Assembly: GCF_001013905.1 (NCBI RefSeq)
Contig: NZ_LN831790.1
Location: forward strand, 3,672,001-3,736,000
From: Streptomyces leeuwenhoekii
Lineage (GTDB): Bacteria; Actinomycetota; Actinomycetes; Streptomycetales; Streptomycetaceae
Length of the DNA: 64,000 nt
Reading direction: 5' to 3'
Of this stretch, positions 1 through 7,873 are shown piece by piece (within the stretch, counting starts at the first letter, position 1; each line of letters opens with the position of its first letter). The notes beneath the pieces are model-generated. The model was not told the origin of the DNA. It worked only from the letters and a program-made list of their open reading frames with translations, and did not search any database. Both the position numbers and the translations under genes were made by a program.

Positions 1-560
1 ATCCGCAGGCCGGTGATCAGCTCGTAGATGTCGAGGATCAGTTCACGGTCGCGGAAGCCGTAGATCATGATCGTGGTGGCGCCGAGCTCCATGCCGCCGG
101 TGGCGATGCACACCAGGTGCGACGACATCCGGTTCAGCTCCATCAGCAGCACCCGGATGATCGAGGCCCGGTCCGGCACCTCGTCCTCGATGCCCAGCAG
201 CTTCTCGACGCCCAGGCAGTACGCCGTCTCGTTGAAGAACGGCGTCAGGTAGTCCATGCGCGTCACGAACGTGGTGCCCTGGGTCCACGTGCGGTACTCG
301 AGGTTCTTCTCGATGCCGGTGTGCAGGTAGCCGATGCCGCAGCGGGCCTCGGTGACCGTCTCGCCGTCGATCTCCAGGATCAGGCGGAGCACGCCGTGCG
401 TGGACGGGTGCTGCGGGCCCATGTTGACGATCAGCCGCTCGTCGTCGGCGCGGGCCGCGGTCTGGACGACCTCGTCCCAGTCGCCGCCGGTGACCGTGTA
501 GACGGTGCCCTCGGTGGTCTCGCGGGCCGAGGCCGAGGAGGGAGGAGTGTGCGTGCTCAT
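1..560 (-). CDS. nuoD: NADH-quinone oxidoreductase subunit D (partial, C-terminus outside window)
   Basis: Peripheral-arm subunit of complex I (49 kDa subunit), which lines the quinone pocket with NuoB. About 186 N-terminal residues are present; the rest lies beyond the left edge. The family signature GPQHPSTHG is at residues 48-56, followed by the conserved [11 protein letters not shown] stretch. The ATG at 558-560 overlaps the nuoC stop codon by 4 nt (ATGA), so translation is coupled. It is the fourth gene of a nuoA-B-C-D order typical of actinobacterial 14-gene nuo operons. Identification is secure; only the length cannot be judged. Confidence 0.97.
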   Translation of the reverse strand, partial: MSTHTPPSSASARETTEGTVYTVTGGDWDEVVQTAARADDERLIVNMGPQHPSTHGVLRLILEIDGETVTEARCGIGYLHTGIEKNLEYRTWTQGTTFVTRMDYLTPFFNETAYCLGVEKLLGIEDEVPDRASIIRVLLMELNRMSSHLVCIATGGMELGATTIMIYGFRDRELILDIYELITGLR

Positions 561-1299
561 GAGTACGACCTCCGCTGGTCCGGAGCCGGGATCTGGGCGC
601 CCTTGTACTCGACGGGGATGCCGCCGAGGGGGTAGTCCTTGCGCTGCGGATGGCCCTGCCAGTCGTCCGGCATCATGATCCGCGTCAGGGCGGGGTGACC
701 GTCGAAGACGATGCCGAAGAAGTCGTAGGTCTCGCGCTCGTGCCAGTCGTTGGTCGGGTAAACGGAGAACAGCGACGGGATGTGCGGATCGCCGTCCGGG
801 CAGCTCACCTCCAGGCGGATCACCCGGTTGTGGGTGATCGAGCGCAGGTGGTAGACGGCGTGCAGCTCGCGCCCCTTGTCGTTCGGGTAGTGGACGCCGC
901 TGACGCCGGTGCACAGCTCGAAGCGCAGGGCCGGGTCGTCGCGCAGGGTGCGGGCGACGCGGACCAGGTGCTCGCGCTCGATGTGGAAGGTCAGCTCGCC
1001 GCGGTCGACGACCGTCTTCTCGATGGCGTTGCCGGGCAGCAGGCCCTGCTCCTCCAGCGCGCCCTCCAGCTCGTCGGCGACCTCGTCGAACCAGCCGCCG
1101 TACGGCCTGCTCGCCGGCCCCGGGAGTCGGACCGAGCGGACCAGGCCCCCGTAGCCGGAGGTGTCGCCGCCGTTGTTCGCGCCGAACATGCCGCGCTGGA
1201 CGCGGATCTCCTCGCCGCCCTGGCCGCGCTGGCCGGGGAGGTTGTCGGCGGAGAGCGCCTTCTCGGGGTTGACGCCGTCTGCGTCCTGGTGCGCGTCGC

Positions 1300-1303
<4 letters not shown>
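557..1303 (-). CDS. nuoC: NADH-quinone oxidoreductase subunit C
   Basis: 30 kDa-type subunit of the complex I peripheral arm, 248 residues. The family signature [16 protein letters not shown] and the following RKDYPLGG are near the C-terminus. I chose the ATG at 1303 (product begins [10 protein letters not shown]) because it overlaps the nuoB stop by 4 nt; the open frame continues further upstream inside nuoB, but that is out-of-frame shadow. The N-terminal ~70 residues before the 30 kDa domain are polar and variable, as in other streptomycete NuoC proteins. It sits between nuoB and nuoD with overlapping junctions on both sides. Confidence 0.97.
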
Positions 1304-1854
<551 letters not shown>

Positions 1855-1867
1855 GACTAAAGGCCCC

Positions 1868-2227
1868 TCAGTCCCATTCCAGGCCGCCGCGCCGCCATAC
1901 GTACGCGTACGCGACGAAGACGGTGAGCACGAAGAGCAGCATCTCCACGAGCCCGAAAATCCCCAGGGCGTCGAAGCTGACGGCCCAGGGGTAGAGGAAG
2001 ACGATCTCGATATCGAAGATGATGAAGAGCATCGCCGTCAGGTAGTACTTGATCGGGAAGCGCCCGCCGCCGGCCGGCGTGGGGGTCGGCTCGATACCGC
2101 ACTCGTAGGCCTCGAGCTTGGCCCGGTTGTACCGCTTCGGACCGATCAACGTGGCCATGACCACGGAGAAGATCGCAAAGCCTGCCCCGAGGGCTCCCAG
2201 TACGAGGATGGGCGCATACGCGTTCAC
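1868..2227 (-). CDS. nuoA: NADH-quinone oxidoreductase subunit A
   Basis: Small membrane-arm subunit of complex I, 119 residues with three predicted membrane helices (about 5-28, 63-84 and 87-110). The conserved loop with YECGIEP lies between helices 1 and 2, and [12 protein letters not shown] follows. The GTG start at 2227 is preceded by a purine-rich gaggagcgaggagcg ribosome site. It is the first gene of the nuo operon, with a long upstream region (2228 to about 2665) that holds two Rex-like operators, suggesting redox control. Confidence 0.97.
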   Translation of the reverse strand: MNAYAPILVLGALGAGFAIFSVVMATLIGPKRYNRAKLEAYECGIEPTPTPAGGGRFPIKYYLTAMLFIIFDIEIVFLYPWAVSFDALGIFGLVEMLLFVLTVFVAYAYVWRRGGLEWD

Positions 2228-2337
2228 CGCTCCTCGCTCCTCTCAGTCGGCACTGACTGGTGGCGGTTCTGCGTCGGGCTCACAGCCGCCCCGGCAGTCC
2301 CACGAGCCCCGCTGGTCCCCCGACGAAGATCGCGAAC

Positions 2338-2355
2338 ATGTGAAGCAGGTCACAA
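2338..2355. promoter_or_regulatory. Second putative Rex operator (or CRP-like site) upstream of nuoA
   Basis: On the minus strand the site reads TTGTGACCTGCTTCACAT. It keeps both half-sites of the Rex consensus (TTGTGAACGCGTTCACAA), with mismatches mainly at the centre. The inner 16 bp (2339-2354) also fit TGTGA-N6-TCACA, the CRP-type consensus, so either regulator is possible. It lies about 110 bp upstream of the nuoA start. Function is inferred from the motif only. Confidence 0.5.
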
Positions 2356-2500
2356 GCCCAACTGCCTCGCATCTTATGCCTGCCGCTCTGTGATCTGCGA
2401 CACGGGGTTCCCCATGAGCTTTGTGATCTCCACCACCTGACGAAGGATCATGAAGTCGGATGAGCAGCGATCTTCATACAGGAAGCATCCGAGCAATCAC

Positions 2501-2515
2501 GATATGTGACATATC
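2501..2515. promoter_or_regulatory. Perfect AT-rich palindrome upstream of nuoA
   Basis: GATATGTGACATATC: 6-bp perfect arms around TGA. It is striking in DNA this GC-rich and lies 274 bp upstream of nuoA. It could be an operator or a small hairpin in the leader; no known regulator is assigned. Confidence 0.35.
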
Positions 2516-2548
2516 AGCTTGTCCATGCTGGTCAGGCGGATCGTCTCA

Positions 2549-2603
2549 CTATCAAGAGAGTTCCCGTGCATGCAAATTCGCGCTGGACTTGATCTCTTGA
2601 TAG
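2549..2603. repeat. 11-bp perfect inverted repeat in the nuoA upstream region
   Basis: CTATCAAGAGA at 2549-2559 is the exact reverse complement of TCTCTTGATAG at 2593-2603, with a 33-nt spacer that is also AT-rich for this genome. It lies just downstream (with respect to nuo transcription) of the stronger Rex-like site. It may form an RNA stem in the leader or be a spaced protein site; role unknown. Confidence 0.45.
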
Positions 2604-2647
2604 GGGGCGCCTGCACGCATTTGCGGGGGCACAGGAAGGGCGGCGGC

Positions 2648-2665
2648 GCGTGCACGCGTTCACGA
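2648..2665. promoter_or_regulatory. Putative Rex operator (ROP) of the nuo operon
   Basis: GCGTGCACGCGTTCACGA matches the Rex operator consensus TTGTGAACGCGTTCACAA in the core GTG-ACGCGTTCAC. In S. coelicolor the NADH/NAD+-sensing repressor Rex controls nuoA-N (established knowledge), and this site lies upstream of nuoA here. It is about 420 bp from the nuoA start codon, implying a long leader or an upstream promoter. It also lies upstream of the divergent NlpC/P60 gene. Confidence 0.68.
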
Positions 2666-2974
2666 ACTCCGCCCGGTCCGGGGTGCGCGCGTCCGACGCG
2701 GCCGTGGCGGTAATCGTTCCGTGACCTCCGCCACATTCATGAGAGCTCCATGAAAGCGGGGGTTGGCCATCTGCCCCAACCAGTGGTAAGTGAGGGGCAA
2801 TTCGGGCGTATCGACGAAAGTCCGTGATCACAGGGGGGTCACGCCGCGCCCGCAATGTCCGTTAGGGCGTCAATAAACGCCGACACGCCCGGGATTCGGG
2901 GGGTCGGACGGGCAACTGTGGCGGACGACACGTTTCTTGAAGGTATGAAGGAGCCCCTGGTACCGCTTGTACTC

Positions 2975-3847
2975 ATGTCCCACACCGCTCACATACGCAG
3001 CCACCGGAAGCCCCGCCGCAGCGCGTCGACCATCGCCATGCGGGCCGGAGTTGCCGGTGGCGTCCTCAGCACCCTGGCAGTGGCCGGGGCGTCCGGTTCG
3101 GCCAACGCGGCCGAGCCGGTGACGCAGACCCTCGAGCTGCCCACCCTGACGGCCGACCTGGCCGCCCAGATCGCCCAGTCCGCGGACGCCACCCAGCAGG
3201 CCGCCGCCAACTACGAGCTGCAGGCCGAGCGCGACGCGGCCGCCGCCCAGGCCGCCAAGGAGGCCAAGGCGGACCTGGCCGAGGCCAAGAAGAAGGCCGC
3301 GGAGAAGAAGCGGAAGGCCGAGGAGGCCGCCCGCAAGGCCGCCGCCGAGCGCGCCTCGCGCGACGCCGAGCGGGCCGCGCTCAGCGCCTCCGTGGAGATC
3401 TCCTCCGAGTCCGGGTCGAACTCCGGCTCCGGCTCCGGCTCCGCTTCCGCGAGCGTCGGTGCGAGCGCCGGCGTGAGCACCTCCACCGCGTCCGGCTCGG
3501 CCGCCGCGGTGGTCTCCTTCGTCCAGGCGCAGGTCGGCGACGCCTACGTCTCCGGCGGCACCGGCCCGAACTCCTGGGACTGCTCCGGCCTGGTGCAGGC
3601 CGCCTTCCGCCAGGTCGGCATCGACCTGCCGCGTGTCTCGCAGGCCCAGTCGACCGCGGGCACCCAGGTGTCGCTGAGCAACCTCCAGCCGGGCGACATC
3701 CTGTACTGGGGCGGCGCGGGCAGCGCCTACCACGTGGGCGTGTACGTCGGCGACGGCATGTTCGTCGGCGCCCAGAACCCGTCCACCGGCGTCGCCCTCA
3801 AGTCGCTGTCGTACGACCCGCCGAGCGGCGCGGTGCGCGTGCTGTAG
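2975..3847 (+). CDS. Secreted NlpC/P60 peptidoglycan hydrolase
   Basis: Predicted exported cell-wall endopeptidase (D-Glu-meso-DAP/LL-DAP type cleavage in the family), 290 residues. A Sec signal peptide (hydrophobic core around 24-38) ends at an SANA-A-like site. A charged Ala/Lys/Glu-rich coiled coil follows (about 70-130), then a Ser/Gly linker, then the C-terminal P60 domain with catalytic Cys203 in WDCSGLV and His253 in YHVGVYVGDG. The frame is open upstream to 2855 and an ATG exists at 2945; I prefer 2975 because it gives a normal signal peptide, with an aaggag motif upstream at a rather long distance. Coiled coil plus P60 is the RipA/SCO4202-like architecture. Confidence 0.9.
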   Translation: MSHTAHIRSHRKPRRSASTIAMRAGVAGGVLSTLAVAGASGSANAAEPVTQTLELPTLTADLAAQIAQSADATQQAAANYELQAERDAAAAQAAKEAKADLAEAKKKAAEKKRKAEEAARKAAAERASRDAERAALSASVEISSESGSNSGSGSGSASASVGASAGVSTSTASGSAAAVVSFVQAQVGDAYVSGGTGPNSWDCSGLVQAAFRQVGIDLPRVSQAQSTAGTQVSLSNLQPGDILYWGGAGSAYHVGVYVGDGMFVGAQNPSTGVALKSLSYDPPSGAVRVL

Positions 3848-3877
3848 GACGCGCGCACGTCCCTACGCCGTCCCTGT

Positions 3878-3953
3878 GCCGCGGACACGTCCGTACGCCG
3901 CGGACACGTCCGTACGCGGCCGAGACACCCGTACGCCGCGGACACATGCGTAC
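3878..3953. repeat. Four tandem 19-bp repeats
   Basis: Units start at 3878, 3897, 3916 and 3935. The first two are identical (GCCGCGGACACGTCCGTAC); the third and fourth are diverged. The array lies in the 3' untranslated region of the P60 gene and runs directly into the terminator hairpin at 3953. Confidence 0.8.
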
Positions 3954-3990
3954 GAAGGGCCGCACCCGCTTCCAGGGGTGCGGCCCTTCG
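3953..3990. terminator. Strong bidirectional terminator after the P60 gene
   Basis: A perfect 15-bp stem (3953-3967 with 3976-3990; CGAAGGGCCGCACCC arm) closes an 8-nt loop. It lacks a long T-tract, as is usual in Streptomyces. It separates the P60 gene from the convergent reductase gene. Confidence 0.85.
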
Positions 3991-4029
3991 CGCTTTCCGG
4001 TCGGGGCGAGCCGGCCGCGGACCTGGCGG

Positions 4030-4082
4030 CCGGTCAGGCCGGGGTCCGGGCCGCCGCGCGGGTCCGGCCCTGGCCTGACCGG
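4030..4082. terminator. Inverted repeat, probable terminator of the reductase gene
   Basis: 11-bp perfect arms CCGGTCAGGCC (4030-4040) and its complement (4072-4082), with a GC-rich 31-nt spacer that can fold further. It lies 26 bp beyond the stop codon of the minus-strand reductase. Confidence 0.55.
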
Positions 4083-4108
4083 CGGCCGCGGTGGCCGGCG
4101 GGGTCCGG

Positions 4109-5392
4109 TCACGCCTTCGGCGCCACCTTGGCCAGGCCGTTGATGATGCGGTCCATCGCGTCGCCGCCGCTCGGGTCGGTCAGGTTGGCCAGGAGCTTGA
4201 GCGTGAACTTCATCAGCAGCGGGTGGGTGAGGCCGCGCTGGGCCGCGATCTGCATGACCTTCGGGTTGCCGATGAGCTTCACGAAGGCGCGGCCGAGCGT
4301 GTAGTAGCCGCCGTAGGTGTCCTTCAGGACGCGCGGGTAGCGCTGCAGGGCCGCCTCGCGCCCGGCGGGCGTCGAGCGCGCGTGGGCCTGGACGATGACG
4401 TCGGCGGCGATCTGGCCGGACTCCATGGCGTACGCGATGCCCTCGCCGTTGAAGGGGTTCACCAGGCCGCCGGCGTCGCCCACGAGGAGCAGGCCGCGGG
4501 TGTAGTGGGGCTGGCGGTTGAAGGCCATGGGGAGGGCGGCGCCGCGGATCGGGCCGGTCATGTTCTCCGGGGTGTAGCCCCAGTCCTCGGGCATGGAGGC
4601 GCACCACGTCTTCAGGACCTCGCGCCAGTCCAGCTCCTTGAAGGAGTCGGAGGTGTTGAGGACGCCGAGGCCGACGTTGGAGGTGCCGTCGCCCATGCCG
4701 AAGATCCAGCCGTATCCGGGCAGCAGCCGGTCCTGGGGGCCGCGGCGGTCCCACAGCTCCAGCCAGGACTCCAGGTAGTTGTCGTCGTGGCGCGGGGAGG
4801 TGAAGTAGGTGCGGACCGCGACGCCCATCGGGCGGTCCTCGCGGCGGTGCAGGCCCATCGCCAGGGAGAGCCGGGTGGAGTTGCCGTCGGCGGCGACGAC
4901 CAGCGGCGCGTGGAAGGTGACCTCCCGCTTGTCCTCGCCGAGCTTGGCGCGCACACCGGTGATGCGGCCGGTGCGGTCGTCGACGATCGGCGCGCCGACG
5001 TTGCAGCGCTCGTGGAGGCGGGCGCCCGCCTTCTGGGCCTGCCGGGCGAGCTGCTCGTCGAAGTCGTCGCGCTTGCGGACGACTCCGTAGTCGGGGAAGG
5101 AGGCGAGTTCCGGCCAGTCGAGCTGGAGGCGGACGCCGCCGCCGACGATGCGCAGGCCCTTGTTGCGCAGCCAGCCGGCCTCCTCGGAGATGTCGATGCC
5201 CATGGCCACGAGCTGCTTGACGGCGCGCGGGGTGAGTCCGTCGCCGCAGACCTTCTCCCGCGGGAACTCCGATTTCTCCAGCAGCAGTACGTCGAGCCCT
5301 GCCCTGGCCAGGTGGTACGCGGTCGTGGAGCCGGCTGGGCCCGCGCCCACGACGATCACATCGGCGGTGTTGTCGGAGAGGGGCTCGGTCAC
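4109..5392 (-). CDS. Geranylgeranyl-reductase family FAD oxidoreductase, MenJ-like menaquinone side-chain reductase
   Basis: FAD-dependent reductase of prenyl chains, 427 residues from the chosen start. The dinucleotide motif VVGAGPAGSTTAYHLA is at the N-terminus, EFPREKVCGDGLTPRAV follows, and the second FAD motif LLVGDAGGLVNPFNGEGI is about two-thirds along. Mycobacterial MenJ of this family saturates one isoprene unit of menaquinone; nearby menG and nuo support that role by inference. I chose GTG 5392 because ggggag lies 8 nt upstream; in-frame starts at 5443 and 5464 add about 17-24 residues but have no ribosome site. It could instead act on other polyprenyl substrates. Confidence 0.85.
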   Translation of the reverse strand: MTEPLSDNTADVIVVGAGPAGSTTAYHLARAGLDVLLLEKSEFPREKVCGDGLTPRAVKQLVAMGIDISEEAGWLRNKGLRIVGGGVRLQLDWPELASFPDYGVVRKRDDFDEQLARQAQKAGARLHERCNVGAPIVDDRTGRITGVRAKLGEDKREVTFHAPLVVAADGNSTRLSLAMGLHRREDRPMGVAVRTYFTSPRHDDNYLESWLELWDRRGPQDRLLPGYGWIFGMGDGTSNVGLGVLNTSDSFKELDWREVLKTWCASMPEDWGYTPENMTGPIRGAALPMAFNRQPHYTRGLLLVGDAGGLVNPFNGEGIAYAMESGQIAADVIVQAHARSTPAGREAALQRYPRVLKDTYGGYYTLGRAFVKLIGNPKVMQIAAQRGLTHPLLMKFTLKLLANLTDPSGGDAMDRIINGLAKVAPKA

Positions 5393-5489
5393 GGCGGGAT
5401 CTCCCCAGAACTCGAAATCTGCGTGCCGACCGGCACTGGACATGGGCAGTCTATTCAGCGTCACCGATCACCGGCTGAAGGGCTGCCCC

Positions 5490-5993
5490 GTGAACCGAGC
5501 TCTCCCCGTGGTACGGCTCCGCGTCCCCACCCATGAGGACGCGGTCGCCTGGCACCGGGTGTTCGACCACCCGGACGTCATGGAGTTCCACGGCGGCAGG
5601 TCCGCCGAACTGTCCGTCTACGAGGAGCTGACCGCCCGCCAGCGCCGGCACGACGCCGAGCGCGGCTTCTGCCTGTGGACCGTGCTGGACGAGGCCGGGG
5701 ACGTCATCGGCTTCACGGGAGCCCAGCCCTGGCCGTGGGAGTGGGGCCCGACGGGCGAGATCGAGATCGGCTGGCGGCTGGGGCGGACCCACTGGGGCAA
5801 GGGCTACGTCACGGCGGCGGCCCGGGAGACGCTGCGGCGGGTGCGCGCCGCGGGCGTGCCGGGCGTGGTGGCCATGGTCGACGCCCGCAACGCCCGCTCC
5901 ATCGCGGTCACCCGGCGGCTGGGCATGAACCTGGCGGAGGTCTACACGACGCCGTCCCGGCGGGAGGGGCACTGCTACCGGCTCGCCCTGTGA
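5490..5993 (+). CDS. GNAT family N-acetyltransferase (RimJ/RimL type)
   Basis: 167 residues, GNAT fold of the RimJ/RimL-like subgroup (Acetyltransf_3). The acetyl-CoA binding stretch is visible as RLGRTHWGKGYVTAAAR (about residues 91-107), followed by NARSIAVTRRLGM. The GTG at 5490 starts 97 bp from the divergent reductase start; the frame is open upstream but overlaps that gene. The substrate (a protein N-terminus or small amine) cannot be told from sequence. Confidence 0.85.
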   Translation: MNRALPVVRLRVPTHEDAVAWHRVFDHPDVMEFHGGRSAELSVYEELTARQRRHDAERGFCLWTVLDEAGDVIGFTGAQPWPWEWGPTGEIEIGWRLGRTHWGKGYVTAAARETLRRVRAAGVPGVVAMVDARNARSIAVTRRLGMNLAEVYTTPSRREGHCYRLAL

Positions 5994-6007
5994 CGCCGCG
6001 TGCCCGA

Positions 6008-6022
6008 GGGGCCGGAGGCCCC
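6008..6022. terminator. Short hairpin between convergent GNAT and menG genes
   Basis: GGGGCC-GGA-GGCCCC, a 6-bp stem with a 3-nt loop in the 38-bp gap between two convergent stop codons. Position fits a shared terminator; the stem is short. Confidence 0.45.
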
Positions 6023-6031
6023 ACGGGGTCC

Positions 6032-6727
6032 TCAGCCCGCCTTGAACCCCCGGTGCAGCGCCACCACGCCGCCGGTGAGGTTGCGCCACGCCACCTTCGT
6101 CCAGCCGGCCCCGCCCAGGCGCGCGGCGAGCGCGGGCTGGTCCGGCCAGGCGCGGATGGACTCGGCGAGGTAGACGTAGGCGTCCGGGTTGGAGGAGACC
6201 GCGCGGGCCACCGGCGGCAGCGCCCGCATCAGGTACTCGGTGTAGACGGTGCGGAACGGCGCCCAGGTGGGGTGGGAGAACTCGCAGATGACCACGCGTC
6301 CGCCGGGCCGCGTCACCCGGTGCAGCTCGCGCAGCGCGGCGTCGGTGTCGTGGACGTTGCGCAGCCCGAAGGAGATCGTCACCGCGTCGAAGGTGTCGTC
6401 CTTGAAGGGCAGCCGGGTGGCGTCGCCGGCGGTGAACGGCAGCCAGGAGTGCCGCTGCTTGCCGACCCGCAGCATGCCGAGGGAGAAGTCGCAGGGCACG
6501 ACGTAGGCGCCGGTGCGGGCGAAGGGGAGCGACGAGGTCGCCGTGCCGGCGGCCAGGTCCAGCACCTTCTGCGCCGGACGGGCGTCGACGGCCCGGGCGA
6601 CCTCCTTGCGCCACAGCCGGGCATGGCCGAGCGAGAGCACGTCGTTGGTCAGGTCGTACCGTTCCGCCACGTCGTCGAACATCGAGGCGACTTCGTGCGG
6701 CTGCTTGTCCAGGGAGGCGCGGGTCAC
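6032..6727 (-). CDS. menG: Demethylmenaquinone methyltransferase
   Basis: SAM-dependent C-methyltransferase for the last step of menaquinone synthesis (MenG/UbiE family), 231 residues. Family signatures: [18 protein letters not shown] near residue 17, SAM-binding [13 protein letters not shown], and [12 protein letters not shown] start at 6727. It lies in the same neighbourhood as the MenJ-like reductase and mqnC, though separated by a convergent acetyltransferase. A streptomycete without ubiquinone would use it for menaquinone. Confidence 0.95.
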   Translation of the reverse strand: MTRASLDKQPHEVASMFDDVAERYDLTNDVLSLGHARLWRKEVARAVDARPAQKVLDLAAGTATSSLPFARTGAYVVPCDFSLGMLRVGKQRHSWLPFTAGDATRLPFKDDTFDAVTISFGLRNVHDTDAALRELHRVTRPGGRVVICEFSHPTWAPFRTVYTEYLMRALPPVARAVSSNPDAYVYLAESIRAWPDQPALAARLGGAGWTKVAWRNLTGGVVALHRGFKAG

Positions 6728-6757
6728 GGGCCCATTGTGGCAGCAAGGGGTGCGGCA

Positions 6758-7873
6758 TCACGGCAGCAGCCTCGGCTTCCGCCGCGCCGCCAGGTCCTCC
6801 ACCCACCCGCACAGCGGCACCAGCGCGGCGAGCAGCAGCCAGCAGACGCCGAACAGGAACCACTGGCTGCCCAGCGGCAGGTACGCCGCGCAGGCGGGCA
6901 CCCGCCAGAGCAGGTCGGTCAGCGGGACGGCCAGGATCAGCGCGATCTCGTGCCACAGGTAGACCGTGACGGCCCGCGCGTTGAGCACGGTCACCAGCCG
7001 GTCCAGCCACCGCACCCGGGCGAGCCCGGCGAGGTCCGTGCCGCGCCGGGCCTTGGCGTACAGCAGCAGCGTCACGAAACCGGCCGACCACAGGGCCTGG
7101 GCGAGCGGGTTCTCGTCGAGGTCGTAGGTGCCGTACTCGGCCTGGTGGGCCAGGGCGTACCAGAGGCCGCAGGCGAGCGCGGCCGCCGACAGGGCCACGG
7201 CCGCGGCGGGCCGTGCGCGGCGCAGCACCCCGTCGTGGTGGGCGAAGCCGAGCAGCCAGCAGAACAGGTAGGTCGCGAGGTCCGTCAGCGCGCCGCCGAG
7301 GCGGTTCTCCGGCGGCTGCCAGGCGAACGTGAACACCACGACCGGGGCGAGGGAGCCCAGCAGCACCGGCACGGGCGCCCGCCGGAACAGGCGCAGCAGC
7401 AGCGGGGAGAGCAGGACGAACCACAGATAGGTCCGCAGGTACCAGGCGATCTCCCACGCCTGCTCGGCCCACGCCTCGCCCGGCGGGTCGCCGAGCGGCA
7501 CGATCCAGTGGACGATCTCCCCGCCCGGCCGCCAGCCGTGCACCAGCATGGCGGCGACCACGAAGGCGCCCCAGAACCAGAACGGCGGCAGCAGGCGCCG
7601 GAGCCTGCGCCGGATCACCCCGGGCGCGGGCCGCCGCAGCGACTTCGCCATCAGGGTGCCGGCCAGGGCGAACATGATCCCCATCGACGGGAAGACCAGC
7701 CCGGCCCAGGCCCAGCCGAAGGTGTGGTACGTGACGACGCGGACCAGGGCGGCGGCGCGCAGGGCGTCGAAGTAGCGGTCCCGGCCCGCGGTGTCCGGGG
7801 GCCCCGGGGAGTGCGGGGCGCGGGCCGGGGCGGCGGGCGCGGGCGGCGCCGCCGCCTTGCGGTGCCTGCCCAT
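6758..7873 (-). CDS. Acyltransferase family 3 membrane protein
   Basis: 371 residues with about ten membrane helices. It belongs to the acyltransferase-3 family, which moves acyl groups onto sugars or other cell-surface molecules. The family's conserved start DRYFDALRAAALVRVVTYH contains the likely catalytic His. Its ATG overlaps the stop of the NodB-GT2 gene by 1 nt (TGATG), so the two are co-translated; it probably O-acylates the polymer made by that glycosyltransferase (inference). The substrate is unknown. Confidence 0.85.
   Translation of the reverse strand: MGRHRKAAAPPAPAAPARAPHSPGPPDTAGRDRYFDALRAAALVRVVTYHTFGWAWAGLVFPSMGIMFALAGTLMAKSLRRPAPGVIRRRLRRLLPPFWFWGAFVVAAMLVHGWRPGGEIVHWIVPLGDPPGEAWAEQAWEIAWYLRTYLWFVLLSPLLLRLFRRAPVPVLLGSLAPVVVFTFAWQPPENRLGGALTDLATYLFCWLLGFAHHDGVLRRARPAAAVALSAAALACGLWYALAHQAEYGTYDLDENPLAQALWSAGFVTLLLYAKARRGTDLAGLARVRWLDRLVTVLNARAVTVYLWHEIALILAVPLTDLLWRVPACAAYLPLGSQWFLFGVCWLLLAALVPLCGWVEDLAARRKPRLLP

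Larger units (their letters stand above)
2228..2974. other. Divergent intergenic region between nuoA and the NlpC/P60 gene
   Basis: 747 bp without a credible gene. It holds the two Rex-like sites and two inverted repeats listed separately. Short open frames here lack Streptomyces codon bias. I looked for a c-di-AMP (ydaO-type) riboswitch, which often precedes actinobacterial NlpC/P60 genes, and did not recognise its conserved core. The promoter of the P60 gene should lie in about 2700-2960, but I cannot pick it confidently. Confidence 0.6.

Noticed and set aside
2532..2855. Minus-strand frames between nuoA and the P60 gene
   Set aside because: No domain, no Streptomyces codon bias, and they overlap the Rex-like operator and inverted repeats.
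2700..2974. c-di-AMP (ydaO-type) riboswitch before the P60 gene
   Set aside because: Expected from related genes, but I could not recognise the conserved core; an Infernal search would decide.
5451..7472. 673-codon minus-strand frame across GNAT and menG
   Set aside because: Shadow frame with Arg/Pro/Ala-rich product; real GNAT (plus) and menG (minus, other frame) explain the DNA.
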